A stretch of DNA of 64,000 nucleotides from Methanobacterium bryantii. GTDB lineage: Archaea; Methanobacteriota; Methanobacteria; Methanobacteriales; Methanobacteriaceae. Positions 30,346-41,328 of the stretch are shown piece after piece. The notes under the pieces are model-generated. The model ran no database searches, was not told where the DNA came from, and was given only the letters and a program-made list of their open reading frames with translations. The stretch is from positions 248,001-312,000 of the forward strand of contig NZ_LMVM01000023.1 of assembly GCF_002287175.1 (NCBI RefSeq). The letters are read 5' to 3'. How positions within the stretch are numbered: the stretch's first letter is position 1; every line of letters starts with the position of its first letter. Made by a program: the position numbers and the translations under genes.

Positions 30346-30375
30346 AGTAACAATTGTTATATAACAATAGTTATT
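30346..30375. promoter_or_regulatory. Tandem AAC-N4-GTT operators, distant from the main cluster
   Basis: AGTAACAATTGTTATA (30346-30361) and TATAACAATAGTTATT (30360-30375) have cores 14 bases apart, the same spacing as at thi4. TATA-like sequences exist on both sides (TTTAAATA at about 30334 on plus, CTATAAATAAC on minus), so the controlled gene is either the protein at 30496 or the broken minus-strand gene. Confidence 0.6.
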
Positions 30376-30495
30376 TATAGTTTTTGTTCAAAAAATACAT
30401 ACCCAACTAAACCAGTAACTTGAAGTCCTTTGAAATTATAACTTATAATACTTGCAAAATAAAACAGATTAAAATATAAAAAATACCGTGAAATC

Positions 30496-31155
30496 ATGAA
30501 TAAAGCTATAATATTCACCATTTTTTTAGTTGCAGTATCAATAAACATTTCTGCTGTTTCGGCATGGGACTGGAACACGCATGAAGAAATAGTAGAAAGT
30601 AATTACAATTCATTACCTGAAGATATGCAGCAAAATTTAAACTTAAACCTGATGAAAAAAGGATCTACGGCTCCTGATTTTGTATTTTTTGACTTTAAAT
30701 ATCATAGTTATCCAAATAGTTACAGAAAAGCTATTTACTGGTTAAACAAAGGGAAGTTCTACTATAAAAAAGGCGATTTCTATTATGCAAGTTACTGTTA
30801 CGGTGTAGCATCCCACTACATTACAGACAGCTTTTCAGCGCCTCATGCTGCAGGTGTGGGCGGGCTTCAGCACAGCATTTACGAGGTAAAAGGAAGTTTT
30901 CTAAAGCCTAAAATGATTCAAATTAAAGGAGATTTAAAATCAACCATGTACAATGGTGATCTAAACGGGACAAAAAGCTGGAACATGTGGATTAAAAGCA
31001 GAAATAATTCTTTGATCCAGAATGATTTAGATCATGCTACAGGTGCATCTTACAATGCAGTATACAGTTCCATAAATGATGCATACCCTATTCAAAAAAA
31101 TAATTTCCAGATAACTAACAATTTAGAATTAGTATACATTTACTTAATTGGTTAA
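30496..31155 (+). CDS. Secreted zinc-dependent phospholipase C-like protein
   Basis: A 219-residue protein with a signal peptide (hydrophobic 1-23) and the mature N-terminus WDWNTHEEIVE, whose Trp and His resemble the zinc-binding start of phospholipase C/S1-P1 nuclease folds. A second cluster, ASHYITDSFSAPHAAG, supplies further His/Asp ligands. The protein would act outside the membrane on phosphoester substrates. It stands alone, with operator palindromes about 120 bases upstream. The substrate is unknown. Confidence 0.75.
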   Translation: MNKAIIFTIFLVAVSINISAVSAWDWNTHEEIVESNYNSLPEDMQQNLNLNLMKKGSTAPDFVFFDFKYHSYPNSYRKAIYWLNKGKFYYKKGDFYYASYCYGVASHYITDSFSAPHAAGVGGLQHSIYEVKGSFLKPKMIQIKGDLKSTMYNGDLNGTKSWNMWIKSRNNSLIQNDLDHATGASYNAVYSSINDAYPIQKNNFQITNNLELVYIYLIG

Positions 31156-31217
31156 CTTAAAATCAACCTTTATGATTTATCAAATTTTAAATAAAGATAT
31201 TAAATGAATTAACTAGT

Positions 31218-32480
31218 TTATGCATCATTTTTCGTCCTAATTGCACATAAACTTTGACTTGGCAAACTATCATGCTTTTTAGGCTTTTTTATGGTCTTAA
31301 AAATATTTTTTGCACTCTCAATTAATTCCTTGTCATCATTTTCAGCGGCATTTTTGATATTTCTTATGATATCACAGAAAATTTTATCCACTACCACCCG
31401 AGTAAGGTCTTCCACTATTTTTTCCTTGCCGTCAATATCTCCAAGCATTTTAAATGCTTTTTCAGTTTCATGAGACCTTATCTTTTCTGCATTTCTCCTT
31501 ATATCAGAAATAAGAGATTCAACTTCAAGGCGTTTTAAAGATTTTTTAAGAAGTACAAGTTCTTCAGAAATTATTTTTTCAGCATCTTTAGCTTCAGATT
31601 CCCTTAACTTTCTATTTTTATCAGCTATTCCCCTTAAATCATCTATATTAAACAATTTAACCCCAAGTTTTTTAACATCTTCCTCTACATCTCTTGGATT
31701 TGCAATATCAACTATCACAAGCTTCTCCAGCTTCTCAGGTGAAACCGCATTTTTTATTTTTTCACAGGTTAAAATAGGGTGAGGTGCTCCAGTAGCACTT
31801 ATTATAACATCAGCATCACTCATAGCTTCATCAAGCCTATCAAAATGGATTGCATACCCACCAAGCTCTTTTGCTAGGTCTACTGCACGGTCATGGGTCC
31901 TATTTGCCACGACTATGGCTCTAAGATGTTTTTGAACCAGTGCTTTTGCAACGAGCGTTCCCATCTTTCCAGCTCCAATTACAAGGACTTTTTTACACTT
32001 CAAATCCCCGTGCACTGATTCTGCAAGTTCTACTGCTGCAGAACCTATTGAAATGGATCCTTTGTTGATATTGGTTTTTTTTCGAACTACCTGGCCAACA
32101 TGGATAGCTTTTGTAAACACCGTATTCAAAAGATCCCCAGCATAGCCCTCTTTAAGATGCTTTTTTCTCGCGTCTTTTATCTGCCCCAATATTTGATCTT
32201 CACCTATTATCATAGATTCTAATCCACAAGAGAGTCTTAAAAGGTGATTCAATGCATCATCATCAGTTTCAACTACAAAATCAAGGAAATCAATATTATC
32301 AATATAACAATCATTTAAAACTAAATAAAGCTCAGCACGGTTACATGTTTTCATCTGGAGGTACTCATATACCAAGTATTTATCCTTGATTTTTGCAAAG
32401 ATTTCATCCATCTGGAAAGTAGACTTTTCCATTGTACATATATCTGCTGTATTATGGTCGATTCTGATATTTAGAATCAT
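31218..32480 (-). CDS. hemA: Glutamyl-tRNA reductase HemA
   Basis: HemA reduces glutamyl-tRNA to glutamate-1-semialdehyde, the first step to F430, sirohaem and cobamides. The catalytic cysteine lies in [11 protein letters not shown], the NADPH-binding domain in [17 protein letters not shown], and a C-terminal dimerisation helix follows. The ATG at 32480 follows GGGGGCGTAAA; an in-frame extension to 32528 is less likely. It is downstream of the precorrin-2 dehydrogenase gene on the same strand, so early and branch steps of tetrapyrrole synthesis are together. Confidence 0.94.
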   Translation of the reverse strand: MILNIRIDHNTADICTMEKSTFQMDEIFAKIKDKYLVYEYLQMKTCNRAELYLVLNDCYIDNIDFLDFVVETDDDALNHLLRLSCGLESMIIGEDQILGQIKDARKKHLKEGYAGDLLNTVFTKAIHVGQVVRKKTNINKGSISIGSAAVELAESVHGDLKCKKVLVIGAGKMGTLVAKALVQKHLRAIVVANRTHDRAVDLAKELGGYAIHFDRLDEAMSDADVIISATGAPHPILTCEKIKNAVSPEKLEKLVIVDIANPRDVEEDVKKLGVKLFNIDDLRGIADKNRKLRESEAKDAEKIISEELVLLKKSLKRLEVESLISDIRRNAEKIRSHETEKAFKMLGDIDGKEKIVEDLTRVVVDKIFCDIIRNIKNAAENDDKELIESAKNIFKTIKKPKKHDSLPSQSLCAIRTKNDA

Positions 32481-32549
32481 TTTACGCCCCCGAATAATAT
32501 TTAAATCATTAAAACCACTGAAAATCAAGGGATTTTGTAAATGGTAGTG

Positions 32550-33164
32550 TTAATTTACTAACTGCTGTTTTATATATTTTTTAGCATCCTCTAAATTTCC
32601 CTGCCTTAAATATTCCTGTATGTTTTTATCATTTAAAATTTTATATAAATAATCCCTACGTTTTTTTTGATCATTCATATTTTCTTTTAAAATATTTCTT
32701 GTGAAATTCTGGAGTTCCAACTGTAAAATATCTTCCTCCAGTATCACTTTTTGTATTCTTTTTCTTAACTCTTTTGCCATAAGAGGGCTCTTTCCACCAG
32801 TAAATATCGAAAATTGCACGTCACCTATAGAAAAAGTAGAAGGAACAATTAAATTACCTTCATCTGGATAATCGGCCCTATTTAAAAGTTTCCCTTTGGC
32901 TAATTCTGCCACGCGCCCATTTAATTTGTGATCTCCAGTGGCTATTACCACGAGATCTGACCATTCTACCCATTTTTCAACTTCATCTAACGGTTTGAAA
33001 GCAGCCCCAAGATCAACAAGATCATTTGGAACTTCTTCATTTATTACAGTGACATTGGCCCCTGCTTCAATAAATCTACGGGTTCTCCGAGTCCCAACTT
33101 CCCCTGCACCAATAATTAAAACATTTTTGTTTTCCATCTGCAGGAAAAGAGGTGTCCAGCCCAT
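32550..33164 (-). CDS. Precorrin-2 dehydrogenase (sirohydrochlorin synthase, CysG-N/Met8 type)
   Basis: This NAD-dependent enzyme oxidises precorrin-2 to sirohydrochlorin. The N-terminus [20 protein letters not shown] is the Rossmann domain, followed by [18 protein letters not shown], typical of the family. The ATG at 33164 follows AAAAGTGATATA; a TTG at 33185 is possible but weaker. Together with hemA it feeds F430, cobamide and sirohaem synthesis. Confidence 0.88.
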   Translation of the reverse strand: MGWTPLFLQMENKNVLIIGAGEVGTRRTRRFIEAGANVTVINEEVPNDLVDLGAAFKPLDEVEKWVEWSDLVVIATGDHKLNGRVAELAKGKLLNRADYPDEGNLIVPSTFSIGDVQFSIFTGGKSPLMAKELRKRIQKVILEEDILQLELQNFTRNILKENMNDQKKRRDYLYKILNDKNIQEYLRQGNLEDAKKYIKQQLVN

Positions 33165-33222
33165 TATATCACTTTTAAATTCCAATGAAAGTAAAAAAAT
33201 AAAATATATTTAGAGTCTCAGA

Positions 33223-33702
33223 TTATTTGCCTGATTCTAGGCTTTTCATCTTTAAAATCTTTGCAGCCATCCTTAAATCGTTTCCACATTCTTGAAGAAC
33301 GGTATTTGCTTCTTCTTCTGGAATATCAAAAGCATCAGCAAGTGCCTTTACTTCTTCCTGTGATGATTCAGATACGCCTACAAGCTCTTCAGATAACTGT
33401 TTTTTAAGTTCCATATATTCATCAGAGCTCATGTTTATCCTTCTCATTACCATATCCCTTAAAGGACATGGTTTAGATGGTTTACAGCACCAGACAAGAG
33501 AACCAAAACAGGTTCCTTCTCCTTGACCTAACCTTGTTTTTTTACCAAATTCTTCTTTTTTTGCTATATAATCTTGAGAACTGAGATTTGCATCTTCAAG
33601 TGCATATATAATTGGGCAAGGCTTAACTGGCGGACAACAAAATGCCAACGCCCTTTTGTCCCCTCCCCTACATACGTGTGATGGTGAATCTTCCCATACC
33701 AT
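33223..33702 (-). CDS. Methanogenesis marker domain 9 protein
   Basis: A 159-residue protein with two cysteine clusters, [10 protein letters not shown] and [10 protein letters not shown], and the N-terminus [10 protein letters not shown]. This pattern matches methanogenesis marker 9 as I know it. The C-terminal 40 residues are UBA-like. The clusters probably bind metal or Fe-S. It sits between atwA and tetrapyrrole genes. The function is not established. Confidence 0.8.
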   Translation of the reverse strand: MVWEDSPSHVCRGGDKRALAFCCPPVKPCPIIYALEDANLSSQDYIAKKEEFGKKTRLGQGEGTCFGSLVWCCKPSKPCPLRDMVMRRINMSSDEYMELKKQLSEELVGVSESSQEEVKALADAFDIPEEEANTVLQECGNDLRMAAKILKMKSLESGK

Positions 33703-33796
33703 TATATTCCTCCATTAGTATAAATCCATTAAATTTAACTGAAAATCTAATTTTCAGTAATAAAACTAATTTAAATCTGAAAAAAAAATATTGAAT

Positions 33797-35392
33797 TTAT
33801 TCTTCAGTAAGCATTTCTTTCTTTTCAGTTGGAGTCAAATCTTCCACTATATCCTTTGGATCTCCTATTTTGAGGATTTTGCCTCCTCTCATAAGAGCAG
33901 CCCTATCACAGACATCGAGCACAAAGTCCATATCGTGTGATATTATAACAAAAGTCTGACTTAATTCATCTCTCGCCTTTATTATAGAATCTGTAACTTG
34001 AACTCTAGTTATTGGGTCCATAGTTCCAGTAGGTTCATCAAGAATAATTATATTAGGTTCTTTTATTAAAACTTGTGCTAAAGCAACCCTGTGGCGTTCA
34101 CCGCCGCTTAATTCATCAGGATATTTGTTTAATAAGCTTGCAGCATATTCTTCATCAAATCCGACTACTTTAAGCGTATATACTGCTTTCATTTTTGCAA
34201 ATTCTGCAGGCAATTCTAAACTTATAGCCTCTGTTAAATTCCCTAAAACAGTTCTATGAGGATAAAGACTGTATTCTTGATGAAGAATACCCAAATAAGG
34301 TTTTATTCTCCCCCTTCCAAGCGGACCAGATTGAGTCATGTCGATCCAGTCATCCCCAAGTTTTGCAGATATATTACCTGAACTTGGCTCTGTTAACCCG
34401 TAAAGTATTCTTGAAAGAGTTGTTTTACCGGCCCCACTTAAACCAACAATACCAAAAATTTCTCCTTCACCAATAGTCAAAGTTATGCCGTCTACAGCCT
34501 TAATTACTCCCCTTTCAATGGAATAATAATGTTTTTTGACATTTTCCATTTCAATAATTGGACCGCCAGTTTCGAATTCCGCTTTCTTTTCAGGAAGTGG
34601 AACCTGTTCTAAAAATCTGGCTACAACTTCTTCAGGGTTACCTTCATCTATTATTTCCCCCCGCTCAAGCCATATTACATAATCAGAAAGTTTTCTCATA
34701 ACTTCTGGCCAGTGTGAAGTTATAATCATTGTAGTACCCTTCTCTTTTACACCTTCCAGTAAAGCCTGGTGTATAAGTTCAGCTGTTTTCGGATCGAGTG
34801 TACCTGTAGGTTCGTCTGCAAGAAATATCATAGGTTCCTTTGCTATTTGTCTTGCAAGTACTACCCTTTGTTTTTCTCCACCACTTAGATCCCTTGCAAT
34901 ATGAGTTATCCTGTGGGTCATCTGCGTCACTTCAAGGAGATCTATAGCCATATAAGTGCTTTCTTCCTCATCATGACCACTAATAGATTTTAAAACATTA
35001 TCAATTACAGTATCATCTTCATAGAGGGCAAATGTCCTCTGTAACATTATGGAAATTCTTTTCCTAACTGCAGCATATATTTTTCTATCAGTATCCCACA
35101 GATCAACACGTTCTGCTTCAAATTCCCCTCCGCAGGAACATTTTTGTCCCACTTTTGATGGAGGATCAGCCCGATAACATTTAGGGCAAAATGCAATATT
35201 AAAGATAATCTTACCATTATCTGGCTTATATTCCTTCATTCCACGAAGCATGTTAATGAGTACTGATTTTCCAGCGCCGCTTCTACCTAAAATTCCCAAT
35301 ACGCTGCCTTCATTTATAGTTATATTCAAATTTTTTAAAATTTCCACGCCACCAAATGTTTTTGTGACGTTTTCTAATTCTATAAAAGACAT
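33797..35392 (-). CDS. atwA: Methyl-coenzyme M reductase activation component A2 (AtwA)
   Basis: AtwA is the ATP carrier needed to reduce nickel in F430 and activate methyl-CoM reductase. The 531 residues hold two ABC modules with Walker A GRSGAGKS and GLSGAGKT, signatures LSGGEKQR and LSGGERHR, and Walker B ahead of DEPTGTLDP and DEPTGTMDP. The first module contains an inserted zinc ribbon ([11 protein letters not shown]...CSCGGEFE), usual for this family. There is no membrane partner. It lies upstream of marker 9 on the same strand. Confidence 0.93.
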   Translation of the reverse strand: MSFIELENVTKTFGGVEILKNLNITINEGSVLGILGRSGAGKSVLINMLRGMKEYKPDNGKIIFNIAFCPKCYRADPPSKVGQKCSCGGEFEAERVDLWDTDRKIYAAVRKRISIMLQRTFALYEDDTVIDNVLKSISGHDEEESTYMAIDLLEVTQMTHRITHIARDLSGGEKQRVVLARQIAKEPMIFLADEPTGTLDPKTAELIHQALLEGVKEKGTTMIITSHWPEVMRKLSDYVIWLERGEIIDEGNPEEVVARFLEQVPLPEKKAEFETGGPIIEMENVKKHYYSIERGVIKAVDGITLTIGEGEIFGIVGLSGAGKTTLSRILYGLTEPSSGNISAKLGDDWIDMTQSGPLGRGRIKPYLGILHQEYSLYPHRTVLGNLTEAISLELPAEFAKMKAVYTLKVVGFDEEYAASLLNKYPDELSGGERHRVALAQVLIKEPNIIILDEPTGTMDPITRVQVTDSIIKARDELSQTFVIISHDMDFVLDVCDRAALMRGGKILKIGDPKDIVEDLTPTEKKEMLTEE

Positions 35393-35470
35393 GCAATCAC
35401 CTTTGGATATAAGTTTGCAGTAAATATGTTATATATTTGATCGTAAATATACTAATTAAAATTTAATATT

Positions 35471-36199
35471 TTATATCTTGGACAAATCAAAAGGAACGCT
35501 TCCTTTTAATGTAACTCTTGCTATTGATATCCCGTCTGCACCTGCAGAAAGCATATCTCGTGCAGATTTAAGATCATGGATAGAATTATTGCCTATTAAA
35601 AATATTTCAGTGTTTTCTTTAATTTTCCTTATAATATTATAATCTGCATGGTTGTATCCAGGTTTCATGGCATCTACATGCAGATAGTCAGCGCCAGCTT
35701 TTTCAACAGCTTTTGAAACTTCAACATCGTTTACATTCTGGACATTTGCTCTAATCTTAACCGATACTTTACTTTCAGCTTTTTTTACCACATTTTTTGT
35801 AAAATTGTATAATTTATGAGTATCATAAAGAATTGCCTGTCCACAGCCAATACCCGTTATTTCAGGCTGCCTGCAGTGTGCATTTATTTCCACGACATCA
35901 ATTTCAGGTAATTTTGACACTTCAACGATAGGTTCAAATGAAACTGAACGTAGATTAACAGATACAATTCCGTTCCAGGAATTTTTGATTATAGCTGCTT
36001 CTTTTTTAATTGAAGGCATTACATTTTCTTCATTTACGTTGAACTCATGCCTTCCTCGTTTAATAATACTGCATCCTGCATTTATAGTCGGCTTATCTAA
36101 GTTATAGCCACCAAGTGTTACCATGTCAAAACCATAATGAGCCATTTTCAAGCAAAAATTCCCATCGGTTATTCCTGCCATCGGCGCTAAAACTTCAAT
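35471..36199 (-). CDS. MJ0144-like TIM-barrel protein (dihydrouridine synthase-related)
   Basis: A TIM-barrel protein related to tRNA-dihydrouridine synthase, with APMAGITDGNF at the start, VEINAHCRQPEI in the middle and a C-terminal phosphate-binding GADGISIARV. The first ATG (36181) would cut the first barrel strand. In frame upstream, ATT at 36199 follows GGTGATTTT and gives IEVLAPMAG, the expected family start. I therefore infer an ATT start, or a start codon damaged by mutation. It lies between gch3 and atwA on the same strand. The substrate is unknown. Confidence 0.78.
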   Translation of the reverse strand: MEVLAPMAGITDGNFCLKMAHYGFDMVTLGGYNLDKPTINAGCSIIKRGRHEFNVNEENVMPSIKKEAAIIKNSWNGIVSVNLRSVSFEPIVEVSKLPEIDVVEINAHCRQPEITGIGCGQAILYDTHKLYNFTKNVVKKAESKVSVKIRANVQNVNDVEVSKAVEKAGADYLHVDAMKPGYNHADYNIIRKIKENTEIFLIGNNSIHDLKSARDMLSAGADGISIARVTLKGSVPFDLSKI

Positions 36200-36261
36200 A
36201 AAATCACCTGTAAAAAAATTATTAATTAAAGTAAAAAAATGTAAATAGAATAATTAATCAG

Positions 36262-37020
36262 CTATTTTTTGTTCATTACATGAACAAGATCATAGGTAAC
36301 TCCACCCCTTATCTCTTCAAGAGCTAGATCTGCCAGATTAGCAGCTTTTTCAGCAGTAGGAGCTTTCCCAATACCTGCTTTAAGTGCTATATTGGTCTCG
36401 TCTTCGATCTCTTCCACTATTTTTAGGAGTCCTTCAGGACTGAGTCCATTACATGGAGACATAAAATTATCTCCACCTATAAAGAAGACGAGTGAACCTT
36501 TCTCAATTAATTTTTTCATTAAAAAGTGTTGAACTCTATTTACAATAAAAGAAGTATCATAAGCTGGAATTATATCAGTTAAAGAATCTGTAATTCCATT
36601 TATATCTATATGGGCAATTTGAACGAAGCTGTCCTCTTTATTTACAAGACCATCTATAGCCAGAACTTCCTTTCGTTCTTCAGATTGTGCCCCACCGTAA
36701 TTTTGAAGAACTGCTGTAGCATCTCTTTGAGCCTCATAGGGCGTTTCAGCTGCTGCAACACCCATACTCACAGTTATTGGGTATCTATTACCTATTGATT
36801 TCTGGATTCTTCTATGGTCATCCATATCTACATTGTTAGTAATTGCAAGCATGTTATCAAAACGTGTGAAGAAAACAAGCCCACCTTTAGCTGCAAATTG
36901 TCTTTGAAGATCAGCATAAAGCTCTGATTGCAGGATTTGAAGATCTGCTTCAGCCCTTGGGGCAGGAGTGACTGTCCACGGGCCATAATTATCAATTTGA
37001 ATTAAAGTCATCTGTATCAT
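36262..37020 (-). CDS. gch3: GTP cyclohydrolase III (IIa type, ArfA)
   Basis: This archaeal enzyme converts GTP to a formylamino-pyrimidine, the first step towards riboflavin and F420. The start reads [19 protein letters not shown], diagnostic for the family, and two GGDEF-like halves ([10 protein letters not shown] and [11 protein letters not shown]) follow. The start codon overlaps the cofD stop by four bases, so the two are translationally coupled and serve the same deazaflavin pathway. Confidence 0.94.
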   Translation of the reverse strand: MIQMTLIQIDNYGPWTVTPAPRAEADLQILQSELYADLQRQFAAKGGLVFFTRFDNMLAITNNVDMDDHRRIQKSIGNRYPITVSMGVAAAETPYEAQRDATAVLQNYGGAQSEERKEVLAIDGLVNKEDSFVQIAHIDINGITDSLTDIIPAYDTSFIVNRVQHFLMKKLIEKGSLVFFIGGDNFMSPCNGLSPEGLLKIVEEIEDETNIALKAGIGKAPTAEKAANLADLALEEIRGGVTYDLVHVMNKK

Positions 37021-37922
37021 AAAATTTCACCCAAAATAATTCTGGCTAACCTCACTTTATCATTGATGGTCTTCATGTTTGTGTTTGTTATAACGACCTT
37101 TGATATTAGTTTTTCTATTTTTTTCTCAGATTCTGTGTCCTCAACATCTATGATAAACTTATCCATAAATTCTTTATAAATTGTTGCAACACCTTCACAA
37201 GATACCTCATGGCCCATTGCATTCATAAACTTTGCTGCGGGACCGCTTACAGGATTTCCTCCTATTATCGGAGATACTGCAACAACATAAGAGTTTTTAA
37301 GAGCTTCTTTAACTCCATTCATTGAGATTATTGGCCCTATGGATGTTATCGGATTAGATGGCCCTATTATGACCATATCTGAATCTTCAATAGTACTTAT
37401 TACATCATCTGAAGGTTTAACATCTACATATACTATATCTTCCACTTCAGGTTGTGCCTTTTTTCCAACCAGAAACTCGTGGAAACTCAGTTCACCTTCA
37501 TCTGTTATAATCCTGATATTTGATTGTTCATCACTCATTGGAATGATCTTTGACTTAACGCCTAATTTTTTTCTTTGAATATCTACGACTTTAGAAAGAG
37601 GATATTTCTCCATCAATATGGTTTTTTGAATCTTAATGGCGCGATCTTTATCCCCAATCCTTAAAATCTCATTATATCCTATTTCTTTTAAAGTTTCATG
37701 GGTTATAAATGTATCTTTGTCAACACCGTACCATGTATTTTCATTTATAATTCCTGCGAGAGTATACATCACAGTATCTATATCTGGTGCTATATAGTTT
37801 CCTGATATATATGTATTTTCTACTGTGTTTACAATTATGTTGATATCGGCAGGATCAGCTGTTTTGGTTATTCCCTGGATTAATTTTGGAGTTCCAGTTC
37901 CTCCAGAAAGTATTGTTATCAT
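37017..37922 (-). CDS. cofD: 2-phospho-L-lactate transferase CofD
   Basis: CofD joins the lactate moiety to 7,8-didemethyl-8-hydroxy-5-deazariboflavin (Fo), forming F420-0. The N-terminus [16 protein letters not shown] binds the nucleotide, and [12 protein letters not shown] and [13 protein letters not shown] are conserved signature segments. The length of 301 residues is normal. It is directly followed by gch3. A 13-14 base direct repeat marks the start region and a point about 200 bases upstream. Confidence 0.94.
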   Translation of the reverse strand: MITILSGGTGTPKLIQGITKTADPADINIIVNTVENTYISGNYIAPDIDTVMYTLAGIINENTWYGVDKDTFITHETLKEIGYNEILRIGDKDRAIKIQKTILMEKYPLSKVVDIQRKKLGVKSKIIPMSDEQSNIRIITDEGELSFHEFLVGKKAQPEVEDIVYVDVKPSDDVISTIEDSDMVIIGPSNPITSIGPIISMNGVKEALKNSYVVAVSPIIGGNPVSGPAAKFMNAMGHEVSCEGVATIYKEFMDKFIIDVEDTESEKKIEKLISKVVITNTNMKTINDKVRLARIILGEIL

Positions 37923-37923
37923 A

Positions 37924-38140
37924 GGACTCGTCTTTAAGTTTTTTGTAATTAATGATTGAAGTGGAGATCAACCATGCCAATCCCCCTATTTAAATACTCA
38001 ATATCTTTTGGAGTATATGAATGTTTTGAAAATCGCGGCCCCAAGTTTTTAGGGATTTGATACTTTAACTCATATCTTCAAAATTCTATTTTTGAGATTT
38101 ATTGTCCGCATAAATTATTTATTTACCGGACTCGTCTTAA
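37924..38140. repeat. Direct repeat GGACTCGTCTT(T)AA flanking about 190 bp upstream of cofD
   Basis: Copies at 37924-37937 and 38128-38140 enclose an AT-rich segment with small inverted repeats. The inner copy abuts the cofD start codon. This pattern could reflect a small insertion with duplicated target, or a local tandem duplication. No coding capacity is seen inside. Confidence 0.4.
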
Positions 38141-38187
38141 TATTAAAAACTTTATGATGGTTTAAATATTACTATAATTTATATAAT

Positions 38188-38955
38188 TTAAGTTTTCCTA
38201 AATACATCATATTTTTTAGGCCTTACCAAATCCTTAGCTGTGGAAATACTGCTTTTTAATGTTTTAACGTAGTTAACTCCTCTTATTACAACAACAGGTA
38301 TTCCTTCATCCGCTTGACCCATTAAAATTGATGCTGCTGACGCTAATTCGTCTGCAACAGCAATACTTGTAGTTTGAAGTTCTCTGCCGTAGAGATCTTT
38401 TTCACCTTTCCGGTCCCAGAGAGCTTTCATCCCAGATATACCAATTGCTGTACCAATAGCCCCTTCTCTAAAGGCCCTGCCTTGAGTATCAGATACAATT
38501 ACAACGACTTCTTTTTCAGTTAGTGCTTCTATTTTTTTCATTATAAGAGATGCGCTTTTATCTGGATCTTCAGGCATAGGTGTGGCCATATTGTCTTCCA
38601 CATTTGATTCATCTATTCCTGCATTTGCACATACAAATCCATGTTTAGTTTCGCTGATTATAAAATCCGGCCCTACTTCCAATATTTCATTGGATTCTCG
38701 GAGTATAGCCTCTACAACATGAGGATCTTTGCCTGTTTTTTTTGCAATATCAAATGCTTTTTGAGTTGGTTCAATAATTTTAAGATTGATTTTATTTCCC
38801 TCTGCCTTAGACACTATTGTTTCAGCTATAACAAAGATATCTCCATTTTTAATATCAATATCCTCATTATTCATGGCATCTACTATTAAAGCAGCGATGT
38901 CATTGCCTTCTGTAATTAATGGAATATTTTCAATTCCGATGATCTTGATGTCCAT
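38188..38955 (-). CDS. cofE: F420-0:gamma-glutamyl ligase CofE
   Basis: CofE adds glutamates to F420-0 using GTP. The 255 residues start [17 protein letters not shown] and contain [40 protein letters not shown] and [14 protein letters not shown], all typical of the family. It lies 21 bases downstream of purO and about 265 bases upstream of cofD on the same strand. Confidence 0.94.
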   Translation of the reverse strand: MDIKIIGIENIPLITEGNDIAALIVDAMNNEDIDIKNGDIFVIAETIVSKAEGNKINLKIIEPTQKAFDIAKKTGKDPHVVEAILRESNEILEVGPDFIISETKHGFVCANAGIDESNVEDNMATPMPEDPDKSASLIMKKIEALTEKEVVVIVSDTQGRAFREGAIGTAIGISGMKALWDRKGEKDLYGRELQTTSIAVADELASAASILMGQADEGIPVVVIRGVNYVKTLKSSISTAKDLVRPKKYDVFRKT

Positions 38956-38976
38956 GTATTCACCATGAGGATATTA

Positions 38977-39582
38977 CTATAAAGAGCCAATTTTCCACTT
39001 ATTATCCTCTGCAAATGCAGCTACTGAATCTACAGGATTGGTGAATTCCTCAAATTTTCCGCCGCAGTATATAAATTTAGCCGCTTCTTCAGCGTTGCTG
39101 CAAACAAATTCAACATCATGTGGCTTCGTATGTTCATATGTCGAAATATAACTGCATTGATCTTCTTTAACCTTTTCAACTATGATTCCATCAATTGTAA
39201 CAATCCCAATATAAGAATCTCCATCTAATGTTGTAGCTCCTGCAATACGTGGAGTATTTAATTCATCTTTTTCATAATCCATTGTAAGTAGTGTTAATGC
39301 AATTGAATCTCGTATATTCATACCTGAAGCTATTTTTTCTGCAATAATATCAGTATGGGATCCATTTGTAACTACAGCAACGTCATCCACGATCCGGATA
39401 CAGTTATAAGCAATGTAGGGGTTTACAAAAACATCTTTTTCATGTCCTTCCTTTGGTACAATTGCGGCCCTGTCTTCAAATACATTTACCATTCGATTTG
39501 GAAAAGACCTGCTTGAAACTCTATATGCAACAAATTTTCCTGATTCTGTGTTTCCAACTGCTAACATTCTTCCAAGATACAT
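38977..39582 (-). CDS. purO: Archaeal IMP cyclohydrolase PurO
   Basis: PurO closes the purine ring to form IMP in archaea that lack the bacterial PurH cyclohydrolase. The 201 residues start [22 protein letters not shown]... and include SSRSFPNR and AIVPKEGHE, typical of the family. It precedes cofE with short spacing. The family assignment is strong. Confidence 0.92.
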   Translation of the reverse strand: MYLGRMLAVGNTESGKFVAYRVSSRSFPNRMVNVFEDRAAIVPKEGHEKDVFVNPYIAYNCIRIVDDVAVVTNGSHTDIIAEKIASGMNIRDSIALTLLTMDYEKDELNTPRIAGATTLDGDSYIGIVTIDGIIVEKVKEDQCSYISTYEHTKPHDVEFVCSNAEEAAKFIYCGGKFEEFTNPVDSVAAFAEDNKWKIGSL

Positions 39583-39660
39583 TTTTTCACCTGTTAAACG
39601 TATATATCAAATTATTTATGTTTACTGTTAATTTAATTTATCACTAATTGGCTCTATCCA

Positions 39661-40059
39661 TTAACTAGGTGCTTTCACAGCATTATTTGTCGGGAATCCC
39701 TGAGGAGTAGTTATAATGATCTCACCATTTCTAGCTTTTATAACTATTTCTCCCTCATCAATAACTTTTGTATGTACTGCAATTGCACCGTTTCGTATAT
39801 AACTGGACATATCCTGCCCATTAACTGTAACTTTCTTCAAACCTGCAACTGGAACCATATAATATTCAGATGTCCCACTACTTTGCGTTACCTCTGGTTT
39901 TCCAGAAGTAGACTGCGTCTGATCAGCAGCAGCACCAAAGCTGCTTGTAACCATTAGGAATATGAGGATTGTAAAAACAACATCAATAAATGGAACCATG
40001 TTAAATCTAGGAGTATTTTTTTTCACTTTGTTTTTATATCTGTTCACGTCTAAAACCAT
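39661..40059 (-). CDS. ExbD/TolR-like membrane protein
   Basis: A 132-residue protein with one N-terminal membrane helix (FNMVPFIDVVFTILIFLMVT) carrying the conserved Asp of ExbD/TolR that uses the ion gradient, then an extracytoplasmic domain. It lies 37 bases downstream of an ExbB/MotA-like gene. No TonB-like partner or outer membrane exists here, so the pair probably powers another envelope process such as pseudomurein-related work. Confidence 0.88.
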   Translation of the reverse strand: MVLDVNRYKNKVKKNTPRFNMVPFIDVVFTILIFLMVTSSFGAAADQTQSTSGKPEVTQSSGTSEYYMVPVAGLKKVTVNGQDMSSYIRNGAIAVHTKVIDEGEIVIKARNGEIIITTPQGFPTNNAVKAPS

Positions 40060-40096
40060 TAAATAACTTCCTTTACATTTAAAAGAGTTCTAACTA

Positions 40097-40936
40097 TTAC
40101 TGCATTAATTTACTTTCAATAATCTCAGCTTTAGTATTGCATTTTTCCATAATTATGTTGTGAATACTTTTCTCAAGCATACTGGGTTTTAAAGCTACTA
40201 AAACGTTTGCATCATAATCCTCGATTTCTTTAACTTTTACAACCCCCTCAGCTTCTTTTAAAGCTTCAACAGCCATTTCTGGATTAGTTACTACTTTTAT
40301 TCTCATAACTGCAGAGTTCCAGTTGGTCATCTTCTTAGCTATCTCTATTTTATCCATTTCATCTTCTATTTTACCTGTGATATAAGAATGAAGAGGGACT
40401 AAAATTATTGCAACAGTAAGTCCAGCTATAGTAGTAATTAAAGCTATATAAATTCCTTCTGCCATTCCTGATGAGCTTGCGCCCATTCCAAGAGCTCTAA
40501 ATGTGTACCACATACCTAAAACTGTTCCTATTAACCCTAAAAGAGGGGAAATTTCAATTATCATTTTAATTGTGCCCAGACCTTTAGTCATTCTTCCCAT
40601 CTCAACTATGAAAACACGTTCCATTGCATCTTCAACTTCGGTTTTATTTCTGTAACCTATTTTTAAGGCCTCGGAAATGATTTTTGAGACGGGATTTTGA
40701 TATTTACCTATTGAACGCAGTGCTTCAAGAGACCCTCCCTTTTCCATTGCATCGTTCACTGTTCCCATAATTAATGGTGGAGAAACTTTTGATATCTTGC
40801 GCAAATAACGAATTTTCTCAAGGGAAGCTAAAAATCCATATACTCCTATAATAGTTATTATATATGTTATAATTCCTCCGCTTTGGAACATCTCCAGTAT
40901 AATACCAAAGTTACCGCTTAAAAACTCATATATCAT
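40097..40936 (-). CDS. MotA/TolQ/ExbB-like proton channel
   Basis: A protein of 279 residues from the ATG at 40936 (AGGATAACA upstream); the longer in-frame start at 41008 adds a non-homologous charged stretch. Three membrane helices are visible, with the channel signature LGTIKMIIEISPLLGLIGTV and GMAEGIYIALITTIAGL. A C-terminal ferredoxin-fold-like domain of about 90 residues is additional. It forms an energised complex with the ExbD-like protein downstream. Confidence 0.88.
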   Translation of the reverse strand: MIYEFLSGNFGIILEMFQSGGIITYIITIIGVYGFLASLEKIRYLRKISKVSPPLIMGTVNDAMEKGGSLEALRSIGKYQNPVSKIISEALKIGYRNKTEVEDAMERVFIVEMGRMTKGLGTIKMIIEISPLLGLIGTVLGMWYTFRALGMGASSSGMAEGIYIALITTIAGLTVAIILVPLHSYITGKIEDEMDKIEIAKKMTNWNSAVMRIKVVTNPEMAVEALKEAEGVVKVKEIEDYDANVLVALKPSMLEKSIHNIIMEKCNTKAEIIESKLMQ

Positions 40937-41328
40937 TGTTATCCTGATCCTACTGATTTTAGCATGTTTCAGTTTAGTTGTTGTGTGTCCATTTAATAAA
41001 TCTATCAAAATTAAAGCTGTAAACTAATGTTCTATGCTCAAACATGTATGTTTGAGAGTTTTGTAAACATTCAAAAATTCTTTAATTTTGATTATCGAAA
41101 CCAAATTTCAAATACTTTTGAAATCTAGGATTTCGAATGGGCAAACATAAATGTTTGCAAGTTTATGATCTTCGTTTGTGCTAATGATTTAAAATAGTTA
41201 CTGAAATTTTTATTATTAAATTAATTATCAGTATGATTACTTTTACTTTCTTATATCACTGTTTTAAAAAAAAATTTATTCTGGATCTAATTAAGAAATT
41301 TAAAAAAATAGGTTTTTATGAATGTATT
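40937..41328. repeat. Intergenic region with hairpin array (41037-41161)
   Basis: The spacer holds CTCAAACATGTATGTTTGAG (41037-41056), a TTCAAAAATT/AATTTTGA pair, TTTCAAATACTTTTGAAA (about 41104-41122) and GCAAACATAAATGTTTGC (about 41143-41160). The rest is AT-rich and contains the probable promoter of the ExbB-like gene. No gene is seen. Confidence 0.6.

Noticed and set aside
30375..30578. Minus-strand open frame over the operator pair and the phospholipase-like gene start
   Set aside because: It overlaps the signal peptide of a better supported gene and has no recognisable content.
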